A model generated the notes under the pieces. It was not told the origin of the DNA, did not search any database, and saw only the letters and a program-made list of their open reading frames with translations. From positions 124,001-188,000 of the forward strand of contig NZ_CP116338.1 of assembly GCF_028198145.1 (NCBI RefSeq): 64,000 bases of DNA, written 5' to 3'. Below, piece after piece: positions 1-9,568 of this stretch. Numbering within the stretch: the stretch's first letter is position 1; each line of letters starts with the position of its first letter. The stretch comes from Microbacterium sp. nov. GSS16 (GTDB lineage: Bacteria; Actinomycetota; Actinomycetes; Actinomycetales; Microbacteriaceae). The position numbers and the translations under genes were made by a program.

Positions 1-5
1 CAATC

Positions 6-278
6 ATGGGCTTCCTCGCCTTTCTCCTCCTCGGACTCATCGCCGGTGCGATCGCGAAGCTGATCCTCCCTGGCAAGCAGGGCGGCGGCTGGATCGTCAC
101 CCTTCTGCTCGGTGTCGTCGGCGCACTGCTCGGCGGCTGGCTCGGCAGCGTCCTGTTCGGCCGTGGCGTCGAAGGCTTCTTCGACCTCGGCAGCTGGCTG
201 CTGGCGATCGGCGGCTCGATCATCGTGCTGCTGATCTACGGCCTCATCGTCGGCCGCGGCGACCGTCGCCGCGCCTGA
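6..278 (+). CDS. GlsB/YeaQ/YmgE-family small membrane protein
   Basis: This 90-residue protein consists almost entirely of three hydrophobic segments (about residues 2-20, 27-50 and 60-83) separated by Gly-rich turns, and it ends in a short basic tail (GRGDRRRA). That layout and length match the transglycosylase-associated/GlsB/YeaQ/YmgE family of stress-associated inner-membrane proteins, whose biochemical role is not settled. The ATG lies only six bases from the window edge, so the ribosome-binding site and promoter cannot be judged. A strong hairpin follows at 291-328, so it is the last gene of its unit. The family call rests on the Gly-rich three-helix pattern only. Confidence 0.8.
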   Translation: MGFLAFLLLGLIAGAIAKLILPGKQGGGWIVTLLLGVVGALLGGWLGSVLFGRGVEGFFDLGSWLLAIGGSIIVLLIYGLIVGRGDRRRA

Positions 279-290
279 CGCCGGTATCAG

Positions 291-328
291 CGAATACGGC
301 CGCTGCCCTCGGGCAGCGGCCGTATTCG
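291..328 (+). terminator. Rho-independent-type hairpin after the GlsB-like gene
   Basis: Arms 291-308 and 311-328 are perfectly complementary over 18 bp, so the real loop would be about six bases. No clear T-run follows, which is usual for high-GC actinobacterial terminators. It could serve both strands. Confidence 0.7.
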
Positions 329-390
329 CGCGTACGGATGCGAGCCGGCCTCGCAGAGAGGACACCGGATCCTGCCGAAGGCGAAACGAA

Positions 391-416
391 GAAGGGGCCG
401 CTCTCGCGGCCCCTTC
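391..416 (-). terminator. Hairpin terminator of guaA
   Basis: An 11-bp perfect stem (391-401 with 406-416) with a TCTC/GAGA loop lies three bases past the guaA stop codon. Confidence 0.7.
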
Positions 417-418
417 TC

Positions 419-2005
419 TCACTCCCACTCGATCGTCGCCGGTGGCTTCGAGGTGACGTCGAGCACGACCCGATTGACCTCACGCACCTCGTTGGTGATG
501 CGGTTCGAGATCTTGGCGAGCACGTCGTAGGGCAGGCGCGTCCAGTCGGCGGTCATGGCGTCTTCGCTCGAGACCGGGCGCAGCACGATGGGGTGGCCGT
601 AGGTGCGGCCGTCGCCCTGCACGCCCACCGAGCGCACGTCGGCGAGCAGCACGACGGGGCACTGCCAGATCGTCTGGTCGAGACCCGCCCTGCTGAGCTC
701 CTCGCGGGCGATGGCGTCGGCGTCGCGCAGGATCTCGAGACGCTCGCGGGTCACCTCGCCGATGATCCGGATGCCCAGACCGGGGCCGGGGAACGGCTGG
801 CGGCCGACGATGGCCTCGGGGATGCCGAGTTCGCGTCCGATTGCGCGGACCTCGTCCTTGAACAGTGCGCGCAGCGGTTCGACGAGCTCGAAATCGAGGT
901 CTTCGGGCAGGCCGCCGACGTTGTGGTGCGACTTGATGTTCGCGGTGCCCGCTCCCCCACCCGACTCGACGACGTCGGGGTACAGGGTGCCCTGCACGAG
1001 GAACTTCACGGGCGCGCCACCGGTCGCCTTGGCCTCTTCGACGAGGTCGCGCTGCACCTGCTCGAACGCCCGGATGAACTCGCGGCCGATGATCTTGCGC
1101 TTGGTCTCGGGGTCGGTGACGCCCTCGAGGTGACCGAGGAACGTGTCGACGGCGTCGACGGTGATCAGGCGCACGCCCGTCGACTCGACGTAATCCTTCT
1201 CGACCTGCTCGCGCTCACCCTTGCGCAGCAGCCCGTGGTCGACGAAGACGGCGGTCAGCTGGTCGCCGATGGCCTTGTGCACCAGAGCCGTCGACACGGC
1301 GGAGTCTACGCCGCCGGAGAGAGCCGAGATGACGCGCGCGTCACCGACCTGCTCGCGGATGCGCTCGATCTGCTCGGCGATCACGTTGTCGCTGTTCCAG
1401 TCGGCGGGAAGACCGGCACCGCGGTGCAGGAAGTTCTCGATGATCGCCTGGCCGTGGTCGGAGTGCTTGACCTCGGGGTGCCACTGCACGCCGTAGAGCT
1501 TGCGCTCTTCGTTCGCGAAGGCGGCGACCTTCGTCGCCTCGGTGGTGGCGAGCACGTCGAAGCCCTCGGGCGCGCGCGACACCTGGTCGCCGTGGCTCAT
1601 CCACACGTTCTGCTCGGCCGGCTGACCGGCGAGCAGGGTGCTCTCGGTGGCGGGGATGTGCGCGTCGGTCGCGCCGTACTCACGCAGACCGGTGTGCGCG
1701 ACCTCACCGCCGAGGGTCTGCGCCATGTACTGGAACCCGTAGCAGATGCCCAGCGTCGGCACGCCGAGGTCGAACACGGCCGGGTCGAGCTGCGGAGCGC
1801 CGTCTTCGTACACCGAGGACGGCCCGCCCGACAGGATCAGGGCGACGGGGTTCTTCGCCGCGATCTCCTCGGCGGTGGCCGTGTGCGGCACGATCTCGCT
1901 GTACACGCCGGCTTCGCGGACGCGACGGGCGATCAGCTGCGCGTACTGCGCTCCGAAGTCGACGACCAGCGCGGGGCGCTGCTGGGTCTCGGTCTGCTCG
2001 GTCAA
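419..2005 (-). CDS. guaA: GMP synthase (glutamine-hydrolysing)
   Basis: It converts XMP, ATP and glutamine to GMP, the last step of guanine nucleotide synthesis, in the cytoplasm. At 528 residues it has the usual family length. The N-terminal class I amidotransferase domain carries nucleophile Cys88 (LGICYG) and His176/Glu178 (QWHPE). The ATP-pyrophosphatase P-loop SGGVDS is at 230-235, and the C-terminal dimerisation domain ends in [10 protein letters not shown] chose the TTG start at 2005 because GGAAGG precedes it by a few bases and the family's N-terminus begins there; the frame stays open further upstream. The TTG overlaps the stop of the DUF3817 gene as TTGA, suggesting translational coupling. 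guaB and guaB3 lie within 15 kb. Confidence 0.95.
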   Translation of the reverse strand: MTEQTETQQRPALVVDFGAQYAQLIARRVREAGVYSEIVPHTATAEEIAAKNPVALILSGGPSSVYEDGAPQLDPAVFDLGVPTLGICYGFQYMAQTLGGEVAHTGLREYGATDAHIPATESTLLAGQPAEQNVWMSHGDQVSRAPEGFDVLATTEATKVAAFANEERKLYGVQWHPEVKHSDHGQAIIENFLHRGAGLPADWNSDNVIAEQIERIREQVGDARVISALSGGVDSAVSTALVHKAIGDQLTAVFVDHGLLRKGEREQVEKDYVESTGVRLITVDAVDTFLGHLEGVTDPETKRKIIGREFIRAFEQVQRDLVEEAKATGGAPVKFLVQGTLYPDVVESGGGAGTANIKSHHNVGGLPEDLDFELVEPLRALFKDEVRAIGRELGIPEAIVGRQPFPGPGLGIRIIGEVTRERLEILRDADAIAREELSRAGLDQTIWQCPVVLLADVRSVGVQGDGRTYGHPIVLRPVSSEDAMTADWTRLPYDVLAKISNRITNEVREVNRVVLDVTSKPPATIEWE

Positions 2006-2493
2006 CGGGCACCTTCCGTGGTGGTGGGCGCAGGCGACGCGGCTGACGCCGCGGCCTCGCGCTGGGCGAGATAGGCCTTCACGTCCCGCGCAACGCGCGT
2101 CTCCATGAAGAAGGACAGCAGCGGGACGACGCCGCCGAGGGCGAGCAGGATGAAGCGCACGAACGGCCAGCGCATCATGCTCCACATCCGGAAGCAGGCG
2201 AAGAGGTAGACGACATAGAACCAGCCGTGTGCGACCAGTATGCCCTGCGACACGTTGAATCCGTCGCCGGTCGATTCGAGGCCGTCGGCGGTCTCGACGA
2301 CCTCGGCGAACCAGAGCGGACCGCCGGAGCCGCCGAGGAAGAGTTCGAGGTGGATCGGCGTGTACTTCAGCACCATCTCGGTCACGAGCAGCAGCAGCAT
2401 GACGCCGGTGATGATCGAGGCGATCTGGTAGAACTTCAGCGCTCCGCGGATCGCCGGGAAGCTGGCGACTCTGGGCTCGGGCATGCCCTCCAT
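2002..2493 (-). CDS. DUF3817 family membrane protein
   Basis: A protein of about 163 residues with three hydrophobic stretches: [17 protein letters not shown], the [14 protein letters not shown] region, and [19 protein letters not shown]. This matches DUF3817, a domain often found next to guaA in actinobacteria; its function is unknown. Candidate starts are ATG 2493 and ATG 2484. Upstream codons remain open to 2568 but would run through a terminator hairpin. The C-terminal tail ([19 protein letters not shown]) is hydrophilic. The stop overlaps the TTG of guaA, so the two genes are almost certainly one operon. Confidence 0.8.
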   Translation of the reverse strand: MEGMPEPRVASFPAIRGALKFYQIASIITGVMLLLLVTEMVLKYTPIHLELFLGGSGGPLWFAEVVETADGLESTGDGFNVSQGILVAHGWFYVVYLFACFRMWSMMRWPFVRFILLALGGVVPLLSFFMETRVARDVKAYLAQREAAASAASPAPTTTEGAR

Positions 2494-2519
2494 TCTAGCC
2501 GCCGCGGTGATACGGCGAA

Positions 2520-2545
2520 GGCCGCCGGACGCATGCCCGGCGGCC
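2520..2545 (-). terminator. Hairpin terminator after the secreted nuclease/nucleotidase gene
   Basis: A 9-bp GC-only stem, 2520-2528 with 2537-2545, and an 8-base loop. It lies 19 bases past the stop of the nuclease gene and before the DUF3817 start, separating the two minus-strand units. Confidence 0.55.
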
Positions 2546-2564
2546 CTCGCTGACAGGGTCGTGA

Positions 2565-5500
2565 TCACCAGCGGGCGAGCAGGTCCCAGATCCAGTCGAA
2601 GATCTGCTGGATGATGCTGCCCAGACCGCCGGCGCGGTTGACGTGCACCGTGGCGGTGGCCGCGTCGCCGTCTGCCTGCATCACGGCCAGCGTGTACTTG
2701 CCCGGCTGGGTGCTCTTCGGCACCCGCAAGGTCGCCGAGAACGTTCCGTCGTCTGCGACCTGCACGGTGCCGACCTGCACGGCCTGCCCCTTCTTGGGTC
2801 GCAACTCGACGGTCACGGTCTCACCGGGGGTGAAGCGCTCGCCCGTCACCGCGAGGGTGCCGCCGGCGCTGACCTTCGACGAACCCGTCTGGATGGTGCC
2901 CTCGAACGGTCCGGGTTCTGGCTCGTCGGCGGCCACCGTGAACGGCAGCGTCACCGGGGCGCCCACGTTCGGCGTCGCGACGAGCGGGGCACCTGCCGAT
3001 CCGGCCGGCACGGTGAACTGGATGCTCGCCCGACCGATCTCGTCGGTGGTGCTGACGATGGACGCATCGACCGCGGCCGAGCCCACCGAGACGCCGCCGA
3101 GCGACAGATCGACCGTGGTCGGCACCTGCTCGCCCGCGCTGAACGCGAGAGACGACAGCGACACGGTCACCACGTCGCCCGCCTGGTAGCCGTCAGCGCC
3201 GGGCGCCGGCGTGATCGAGGCGCCCACGGCACGCTGGTCGAGGTCGGGGCTCGCCGTCTTGTTGGCGTCGAACCAGTCGACCATCGACTGCAGGTCGATC
3301 TTGCCGGTGTCCTTCGCGCTCGTGCCCTTCGCCAGGGTGAAGAAGTTGTCTCCACCCGCCGCCAGGAACGAGTTCGCGGCGATCGTGTACGAGGCGGCCG
3401 GGTCGAGCGCCGCTCCGTTCAGCGTGATGGACGTGATGCGCTCGCCCTGGGCTGCGGTGGGATCGTAGGTGTACGACAGCCCCTCCGACACCCCGAGCTT
3501 GAGGAACGGACGACTCGCGCCCGCCGGCTGCCACTGCTCTTCGAGCACTGCCTTCAGCTGTGCGCCGGTGAGCTGCGTGGTGACCAGCGTGTTGGCGAAC
3601 GGCTGCACCGTCGCCGCCTCGCGATACGTCACATTGCCGTCGGGGTCGTTCGCGTTCGACGAGGCGTAGGTGAGGTTGGCACGGATGCCGCCAGGGTTCA
3701 TCAGCGCCACGTCGGCGCCGGTGGCCCACTTCTGCACGTCGGCGACGAAGTTGCCGATGGTCGACTCGCCTCCGCGGTTCTCGGTGCCGTCGGCCTGTCG
3801 AGCACGGTTGAAGTCGGCCGTGATGTCGCCGACCTTGACGGCGCCGAGCACGTCGGCCTTCTTCTTGGCGGCGTCGACGATGGCCTGCACCTCGGCGACC
3901 GGCTGGTAGTTGCCAGCCAGCGGACGGATCTCGTTGGTGATCGAGATCAGCTCGTTCTTCTTCGGGTCGACCTGCAGGTTCATCACGCCCATGTTCTCGC
4001 CGTACTGACCCGCCGACACGACCGGGCGGCCGTCGATGACGTGGTTGTAGGCGAGGTGGGTGTGGGCCGAGACGATCGCGTTCACGTCGTCGTCGACGCC
4101 GTAGACGATCTGACCCAGCGCCGACTCGGGGGTGATGCTGTCGACCGAGACCGTGGTCGCGCCCTCGTGCACCAGCAGGATGATCACGTCGGCTTCGCCG
4201 TTGGCGTCGTCGCCGTCGCGGAGGTTCGCCGCCGCCGCGTTCACCGAGTCGACGATGTCGCGCACCTCGAGGTCGGCGATGCCGGCCGGAGACACGAGCG
4301 AGTCGAGCTCTTCGGTCACCGCGCCGACGAAGCCGACGCGCACCCCGTCGACCTCCTTCACCCACGACGGGGCGAGAGCGGTCTGGTCGGTGCCCTCGAG
4401 GAACACGTTCGACGAGATGTACTCCCAGTCGGCCCGCTCCTGCACGCGGTCGCGCAGGTCGGCCCAGCCCTGATCGAACTCGTGGTTGCCGGCGGCGCTG
4501 ACCTCGAGGCCGGCGGCGTTGAGGGCGTCGATCGTCGGGTTGTCGTCCTGGATGAACGAGGTGAACGTCGACGCGCCGATCAGGTCGCCGGCCGCGGCGA
4601 AGATCGTGTTCGGGTTGGCTTCGCGCACCGACTTCACCGCACCGGCCAGCACTGCTGCACCGGCTGCCTTGCCATCGGCCTCGATGCGACCGTGGAAGTC
4701 GTTGATCGTGGCGATGTCGATGCTCACCGGCGGCTCGGTCGCCGAGACGCCGACGAGGATCGGGTCGTGGTCGCTCGAGCGGTAGGGGGTGCCCGTCTCG
4801 GTGGCGCCGTAGGCGTAGCCGCGGTCGCTCCACTCGGGCGAGTTGATGGTCCACGCGTCGGCCCCGGTGATCGACCTGGCCAGTGACGGCGAGGCGATCA
4901 CGTGGTCGAGCGAGCCCAGCTCGCCGTCGAACGTGTAGGTGTAGCTGCCCGGCGAGTGCGCGGGCACCGTGTCGACCCAGCCCTTCGACGTGAACACGTC
5001 GATCGGGTCCTCATGGCCGTAGGCGTTGAAGTCGCCGATCAGCAGCATGTCGTCGCCGTTGGTCTTCTTCAGCCGGTCGGTGAACGACAGCAGCGACTGC
5101 GCCTGCTTCACCCGGTCGGCGTTGAAGAAGCCCTGCCCGTCGGCCGGCTGCGTGCCGCTGCCCGACTTCGACTTGAAGTGGTTGGCGATCACCGTGACCG
5201 TGCGGCCGTCGGCGTCGAAGGCCTGGGCGATCGGCTCGCGGGCGTTGCCCCACACCGTCTCGTCGTCGATGGTCTGCGCGTCGCCGACGGGCTTCACCTC
5301 CTTGGCCTTGTAGATGATCGCGTTCGTGATGAAGTCGGTGGTCGCCGCATTCTGCAGCGACTTCGGCGTGGGCACGTACGCCCACACGCCGTTGCCGGCT
5401 TCGGCGTTCAGCCCGTCGACGAGGTCGGCGAGCGCGGTGTCGGCGGGCTCGCCCAGCTTCACCGAGTTCTCGATCTCCATGAGCGAGACGACGTCGGCAT

Positions 5501-7178
5501 CCAGTGTGTTGATCGCCGAGACGATCTTCGACTTCTGGATGGCGAACTCCGCCGCGGTCTTCGCCCCGCGGGCATCGGGGTTCTGGCTGGTCAGCGTCGT
5601 GAAGTAGTTGTAGACGTTGAACGAGGCGATCTTCACGTCGCCGCCCACCGAGGGCACCTCGGGGCGCGGGTTCTTCGACGTGAAGCCGAACTTCTCGGCG
5701 TCCGGCGACGCGCTGTCGAGCGGCTTCACCGGCTGCAGGCGCCAGTCGTCGAAGCCGTACTGCAGCACGAGTCCCTTTCCGCCGAAGTCGACTGCGTCGC
5801 CGTTTCGCACGACCGCGTCCTTGGTGAAGTAGGGCTGGTCGTTCAGGTGGTCCTTGTTGCTCACCTGGATGTTGTAGCCGTCGTCGAGCAGGATGCGGTC
5901 TGCGCGGTTCGCCGCGGCGATGGCATCCGCCTCGGCGCCGGGCCGCTTCAGCTCGGTGCCCTTGACGTTGAGCTCGCCGGGGTTCAGCCACAGCGTGCCG
6001 TAGTTGAACAGCTGGTGGCTGGAGGCGACGAGGTAGTCACCGGTGGGCAGCACGAGCATGTTCTCGTACGCCTCGCGCGCCGTGCCGACGACGCTCGTCG
6101 GCAGCGGGGTGAGGGCGGGCACGCCGACTCCCGCGGTGACGACCGAGACGCCGGATGCCGCTGACGGAGCGATCTGCGTCTGGCCGAAGTACTCGTCGAC
6201 GACGCCCGTGACCGAGACGAGGTCTCCGATCGCGCCGGGAACGGTCTTCCCGTCGAGGAAGACGAAGATGCCGTCGGACGCGTTCGGCGTCATGTCGTCG
6301 GCTCCGCCGGATCCGGCGGTCTGGATGACGATTCCCTTGTAGCCGCCCGTGCGATGGTCGGCGGTGATGACGCCCTCGACGGTGACGGTCTTGCCCTTGT
6401 ACGGCGAGACGTCGCCGGTGCCCTGCACGTCGGCGATGCTGACCTTCTCACCAGGCTCCGGCTCGGGGTCCGGGTCGGGCTCGGGCTCCGTGCTGCCGGA
6501 GGCGGTGGGGGTGATCGTCGCAGAGAGCGCGAAGTCGGCCCCGTTGTCGTCGGTGTCCTTGCCGTCTGCGCGGTTCAGCGACTTCACGTCGGTGTTGCCG
6601 GCCGGGGCGGAGGCGACCGTGCCCTCGAACGTGTTGGAGCCGCCGTAGCCGAGCAGATCGACGATGCCGTCCGCTCCGGCGGCGTTGCCGACCGGCAGGG
6701 TGACCGCCTTGGCGCCCTGCACGAGGGCGATCGTGCCGGTGGTGCCGCTGGGGGCGAGGGTGCTGGTCTGGTCAGGTGCGGGCAGGGCGGCACCCGCCGC
6801 GCCGTTGCTGCTCGCCTGAACGAGGAAGTAGCCGCCGGCCTTGATGGTGCCGGTGAGCGCGACGACCCCGTGCGATGCACCGGAGCTTCCCGCCGCGCGG
6901 TACTGCAGCGACATCCCGTCGAGCACGACGTCCTTGTCGGTCGGGTTGTACAGCTCGATGAACTTGTTCTTGAACGCGGCGCCGGCGCTGCCGCCCGACA
7001 GGTAGGCCTCGTTGATCACGACACCGGTGGCGTCGACGTTCGCGAAGGCCGGCGCGGCGATGAGCGAACCCATGCTCATCGTGAACGCCGTGGTCAGCGC
7101 GAGCGCCGCGATGCGCCCCCGCCTCCTCTGATGGGCGACCGGAACAGCCGCGTTCCAGTCGGCAGGGGTGTGCATCAT
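2565..7178 (-). CDS. Secreted ExeM/NucH-type nuclease fused to a 5'-nucleotidase
   Basis: A 1,537-residue exported protein. Order: signal peptide (1-46, basic RRRGR, hydrophobic core, APAFA cleavage); lamin-tail domain (about 47-190); Pro/Glu/Asp linker; OB-fold of the ExeM type (about 245-365); endonuclease/exonuclease/phosphatase domain (about 511-812: SFNVYNYF, LMEIENS, IGDFNAYG, SDHDPI); metallophosphatase domain (about 821-1060: NDFHG, AAGDL, AGNHEFD, AHTHL); 5'-nucleotidase C-terminal domain (about 1111-1280); two Ig-like segments; a hydrophobic tail WIWDLLARW. It should degrade extracellular nucleic acid and dephosphorylate the nucleotides. ATG 7178 follows GAGGAG (7188-7193) by nine bases. 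No LPXTG sorting signal or S-layer repeats are visible, so release or tail-mediated attachment are both possible. Confidence 0.92.
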   Translation of the reverse strand: MMHTPADWNAAVPVAHQRRRGRIAALALTTAFTMSMGSLIAAPAFANVDATGVVINEAYLSGGSAGAAFKNKFIELYNPTDKDVVLDGMSLQYRAAGSSGASHGVVALTGTIKAGGYFLVQASSNGAAGAALPAPDQTSTLAPSGTTGTIALVQGAKAVTLPVGNAAGADGIVDLLGYGGSNTFEGTVASAPAGNTDVKSLNRADGKDTDDNGADFALSATITPTASGSTEPEPDPDPEPEPGEKVSIADVQGTGDVSPYKGKTVTVEGVITADHRTGGYKGIVIQTAGSGGADDMTPNASDGIFVFLDGKTVPGAIGDLVSVTGVVDEYFGQTQIAPSAASGVSVVTAGVGVPALTPLPTSVVGTAREAYENMLVLPTGDYLVASSHQLFNYGTLWLNPGELNVKGTELKRPGAEADAIAAANRADRILLDDGYNIQVSNKDHLNDQPYFTKDAVVRNGDAVDFGGKGLVLQYGFDDWRLQPVKPLDSASPDAEKFGFTSKNPRPEVPSVGGDVKIASFNVYNYFTTLTSQNPDARGAKTAAEFAIQKSKIVSAINTLDADVVSLMEIENSVKLGEPADTALADLVDGLNAEAGNGVWAYVPTPKSLQNAATTDFITNAIIYKAKEVKPVGDAQTIDDETVWGNAREPIAQAFDADGRTVTVIANHFKSKSGSGTQPADGQGFFNADRVKQAQSLLSFTDRLKKTNGDDMLLIGDFNAYGHEDPIDVFTSKGWVDTVPAHSPGSYTYTFDGELGSLDHVIASPSLARSITGADAWTINSPEWSDRGYAYGATETGTPYRSSDHDPILVGVSATEPPVSIDIATINDFHGRIEADGKAAGAAVLAGAVKSVREANPNTIFAAAGDLIGASTFTSFIQDDNPTIDALNAAGLEVSAAGNHEFDQGWADLRDRVQERADWEYISSNVFLEGTDQTALAPSWVKEVDGVRVGFVGAVTEELDSLVSPAGIADLEVRDIVDSVNAAAANLRDGDDANGEADVIILLVHEGATTVSVDSITPESALGQIVYGVDDDVNAIVSAHTHLAYNHVIDGRPVVSAGQYGENMGVMNLQVDPKKNELISITNEIRPLAGNYQPVAEVQAIVDAAKKKADVLGAVKVGDITADFNRARQADGTENRGGESTIGNFVADVQKWATGADVALMNPGGIRANLTYASSNANDPDGNVTYREAATVQPFANTLVTTQLTGAQLKAVLEEQWQPAGASRPFLKLGVSEGLSYTYDPTAAQGERITSITLNGAALDPAASYTIAANSFLAAGGDNFFTLAKGTSAKDTGKIDLQSMVDWFDANKTASPDLDQRAVGASITPAPGADGYQAGDVVTVSLSSLAFSAGEQVPTTVDLSLGGVSVGSAAVDASIVSTTDEIGRASIQFTVPAGSAGAPLVATPNVGAPVTLPFTVAADEPEPGPFEGTIQTGSSKVSAGGTLAVTGERFTPGETVTVELRPKKGQAVQVGTVQVADDGTFSATLRVPKSTQPGKYTLAVMQADGDAATATVHVNRAGGLGSIIQQIFDWIWDLLARW

Positions 7179-7337
7179 GAATGCCGTCTCCTCATTCTGG
7201 GTTGGCCGGGGATCTCGTGGATCCACCGTCAGACGCTCGAGCACGCGCTCGCGCATGAAAGCGACCATAGGCCGCACGTCCGACATCGGGCAAGAGGATT
7301 CGCGCGCCGGTCACCGGATGGTCACCGGCACGTCGTC

Positions 7338-8141
7338 TCAGCCGCGGGCGTCCTCGAACTCCTCGACCTCGCGCTCCCAGGCATCCTTCGCCAGGCGGTA
7401 CCAGAGGTAGAACGCGAAGCCGGCGAAGATCGCCCACTCGGCCGCGTAGAAGATGTTCAGCCAGTTGACCGGCGATTTCTCCTCGGGCGCCGGGGAGTCG
7501 ATGTCGACGAGTCCGGCCGGGGCGGTGAGAGATGCCAGATACGGGCGGTACACGTCGAGCTGATCGACGTCGTGCCATTGGCCGAGGAGCGCCGCGGGCG
7601 ACATCCGCGTCAGAGCGTAGATGTCGTCGGCAGGTGGCAGCTCGACACCTTCATCGTCGATCAGCCGCCCGGTGAGCTGGGCCCGGGATACATCCTGTTC
7701 GGCGAGGGCCGCGGCCGCGGCATCCGCCTGCTCGCGCGTCGGCGCCCAGCCGAGCGCGACGGCGAGCGACGTGCGATCGGCCACTCGCAGCTGGCCGGTG
7801 ACCCAGTACCCCTCGTCGGCGCCGCCGTTGAACCGGGACGAGATCACGATGAAGTCCTCGGCCACCCACTCGCCGCTCGTCGTGACCTTCTGCCCGCCGA
7901 GCGGCTCAGGCAGGTACTGACCCGGCTCGATCACGTCGGTGAGCGGGCGCACCTGCTCGGTCGCGCCGGGCGGCGGCGGGTCGGTGTCGATGGCGCGTGC
8001 CAGCTGCCACTGGCCGAGCCACGCGAAGATGCCGGCGATCACGAGGCAGAGCAGGAGCACGCCGATCCAGCGTCCCCGCAGCATCACCTCGCGCAGCGTC
8101 GGCGGGAACTCCTGCGCGGCGGCGGGCTGCTGCTCGGTCAT
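7338..8141 (-). CDS. SURF1 family cytochrome c oxidase assembly protein
   Basis: 267 residues with the SURF1 layout: a transmembrane helix near the N-terminus (about 25-45, containing the family signature GxWQLxR as GQWQLAR), a large extracytoplasmic domain, and a second helix near the C-terminus (about 228-250, FYAAEWAIFAGFAFYLWYRL). SURF1 proteins help mature heme-copper cytochrome oxidases. The ATG overlaps the stop of guaB3 (ATGA), so it is translated from the same message. No oxidase genes are present in this window, so the partner enzyme must be encoded elsewhere. Confidence 0.88.
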   Translation of the reverse strand: MTEQQPAAAQEFPPTLREVMLRGRWIGVLLLCLVIAGIFAWLGQWQLARAIDTDPPPPGATEQVRPLTDVIEPGQYLPEPLGGQKVTTSGEWVAEDFIVISSRFNGGADEGYWVTGQLRVADRTSLAVALGWAPTREQADAAAAALAEQDVSRAQLTGRLIDDEGVELPPADDIYALTRMSPAALLGQWHDVDQLDVYRPYLASLTAPAGLVDIDSPAPEEKSPVNWLNIFYAAEWAIFAGFAFYLWYRLAKDAWEREVEEFEDARG

Positions 8142-9256
8142 CCCAGCTCGTACGGCGCGAGGACGACCTCGACCCGCTGGAACTCCTTCAGGTCGGAGTA
8201 TCCCGTGGTCGCCATCGACTTGCGCAGGGCGCCGATGAGGTTGGCCGTCCCGTCGGCGACGGGGGCGGGCCCGAACAGGATCCGCTCGAGGTCGGCGACG
8301 CGGTCGACCTCGACGCGGCGGCCGCGGGGAAGCTCGGGGTGGTGCGCCTCGGCGCCCCAGTGGAAGCCCTGGCCGGGGGCATCCGTCGCGCGCGACAGCG
8401 CGACACCCAGCATCACGGCATCCGCACCCATCGCGAGCGCCTTGACCATGTCGCCGGACGTGCCGACGCCGCCGTCGGCGATGACGTGCACGTAGCGGCC
8501 GCCCGACTCGTCGAGGTAGTCGCGGCGGGCCGCGGCGACGTCCGACACGGCGGTCGCCATCGGGGCGTGGATGCCCAGGGTCACGCGCGTGGTCGACGCC
8601 GCTCCCCCGCCGAAGCCGACGAGCACGCCCGCCGCTCCCGTGCGCATGAGGTGCAGGGCGGCGGTGTAGGTGGAGGCGCCGCCGACGATGACGGGCACGT
8701 CGAGGTCGTAGATGAACTTCTTCAGGTTCAGCGGCTCGAGGGCGCTGGAGACGTGCTCGGCCGACACCGTCGTGCCGCGGATGACGAACAGGTCGACGCC
8801 GGCGGCGACGACCGTCTCATAGAGCTCCTGGGTGCGCTGCGGTGTGAGGGAGCCCGCCACCGTCACGCCCGCCTCGCGGATCTCGGCGAGGCGCTGCTTC
8901 ACGAGCTCGGGCTTGATCGGCTCGGAGTACAGCTGCTGCATGCGCACGGTCGCGTTCTCGGCGGGCAGCGCGGCGATCTCGTCGAGCAGCGGCTGCGGGT
9001 CGTCGTAGCGCGTCCACAGGCCCTCGAGGTCGAGCACACCCAGCCCGCCCAGCCTGCCGAGCGCGATGGCGGTGGTGGGGCTGACGACGGAGTCCATCGG
9101 GGCGCCGAGCACGGGGATGTCGAACGAGAACGCATCGATCGTCCACGCCGTCGAGACGTCGGCGGGGTTGCGGGTGCGTCGCGATGGGACCACCGCGATG
9201 TCGTCGAACGTGTACGCGCGGCGCGCGCGCTTGCCTCGGCCGATCTCGATGTCCAT
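8138..9256 (-). CDS. guaB3: GuaB3 family IMP dehydrogenase-related protein
   Basis: 372 residues with the IMPDH-type (beta/alpha)8 barrel but no CBS pair, as in actinobacterial GuaB3. Visible signatures are APMDSVVSP near residue 50, VHVIADGGVGTSGD and the ADAVMLG phosphate-binding segment. The active-site loop reads GGGAASTTR where true IMPDHs have GPGSICTTR, so the catalytic Cys is Ser. Normal IMPDH thioester chemistry is therefore not expected, and the role is uncertain (a GMP-reductase-like or regulatory role has been discussed for GuaB3 proteins). ATG 9256 is preferred over GTG 9262 because GGAGG lies about seven bases upstream of it. The genuine guaB with its Cys is at 13454-14956. Confidence 0.88.
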   Translation of the reverse strand: MDIEIGRGKRARRAYTFDDIAVVPSRRTRNPADVSTAWTIDAFSFDIPVLGAPMDSVVSPTTAIALGRLGGLGVLDLEGLWTRYDDPQPLLDEIAALPAENATVRMQQLYSEPIKPELVKQRLAEIREAGVTVAGSLTPQRTQELYETVVAAGVDLFVIRGTTVSAEHVSSALEPLNLKKFIYDLDVPVIVGGASTYTAALHLMRTGAAGVLVGFGGGAASTTRVTLGIHAPMATAVSDVAAARRDYLDESGGRYVHVIADGGVGTSGDMVKALAMGADAVMLGVALSRATDAPGQGFHWGAEAHHPELPRGRRVEVDRVADLERILFGPAPVADGTANLIGALRKSMATTGYSDLKEFQRVEVVLAPYELG

Positions 9257-9365
9257 GCTCACCCCTCCAGCCTACCCGTGGTGGCCCGATGGCCCCGCTC
9301 GGCGTCGGCGTCGCCGCCGGGCTGGAACCCGCCTGCCGCGCCCGCCGTTGCCCACCAGCGCTACC

Positions 9366-9402
9366 AGCTCAGACACCGAGAACAGGCCCAACACCGAGAA
9401 CA
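9366..9402. repeat. Left copy of an inverted repeat with tandem CCGAGAACA units
   Basis: Two direct ACACCGAGAACA units, 18 bases apart in a 37-base segment. The reverse complement matches 10465-10497 closely (TGTTCTCGG, four variable bases, GGGCCTGTTCTC, then AGCTC). The pair brackets the AbiEi/DUF559 gene. The rest of the 9257-9568 gap shows no other gene; it must hold the promoters of guaB3 (leftward) and of the DUF559 gene (rightward). Confidence 0.6.
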
Positions 9403-9568
9403 GGTCGAATTCCGTCCATCTGTCCTGTCATCGGCAGCCAACCTGTACTCGATTGCCGCCAGTTCTCCTGCACATCCTCGCTCCTGGGCTACCTGTCCAC
9501 GGTTCGCGCGGAACGAGAGCCTGATCTTCACCTGCCCCGGCCATCGTCGAAGGATGAGGGCTCCGATC

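Noticed and set aside
338..2074. A 578-codon plus-strand frame over guaA
   Set aside because: It is antisense to guaA, without any known motif, and starts inside the terminator region.
2643..4886. A 747-codon plus-strand frame over the nucleotidase
   Set aside because: It is antisense to a clear multi-domain enzyme, with composition typical of a shadow frame.
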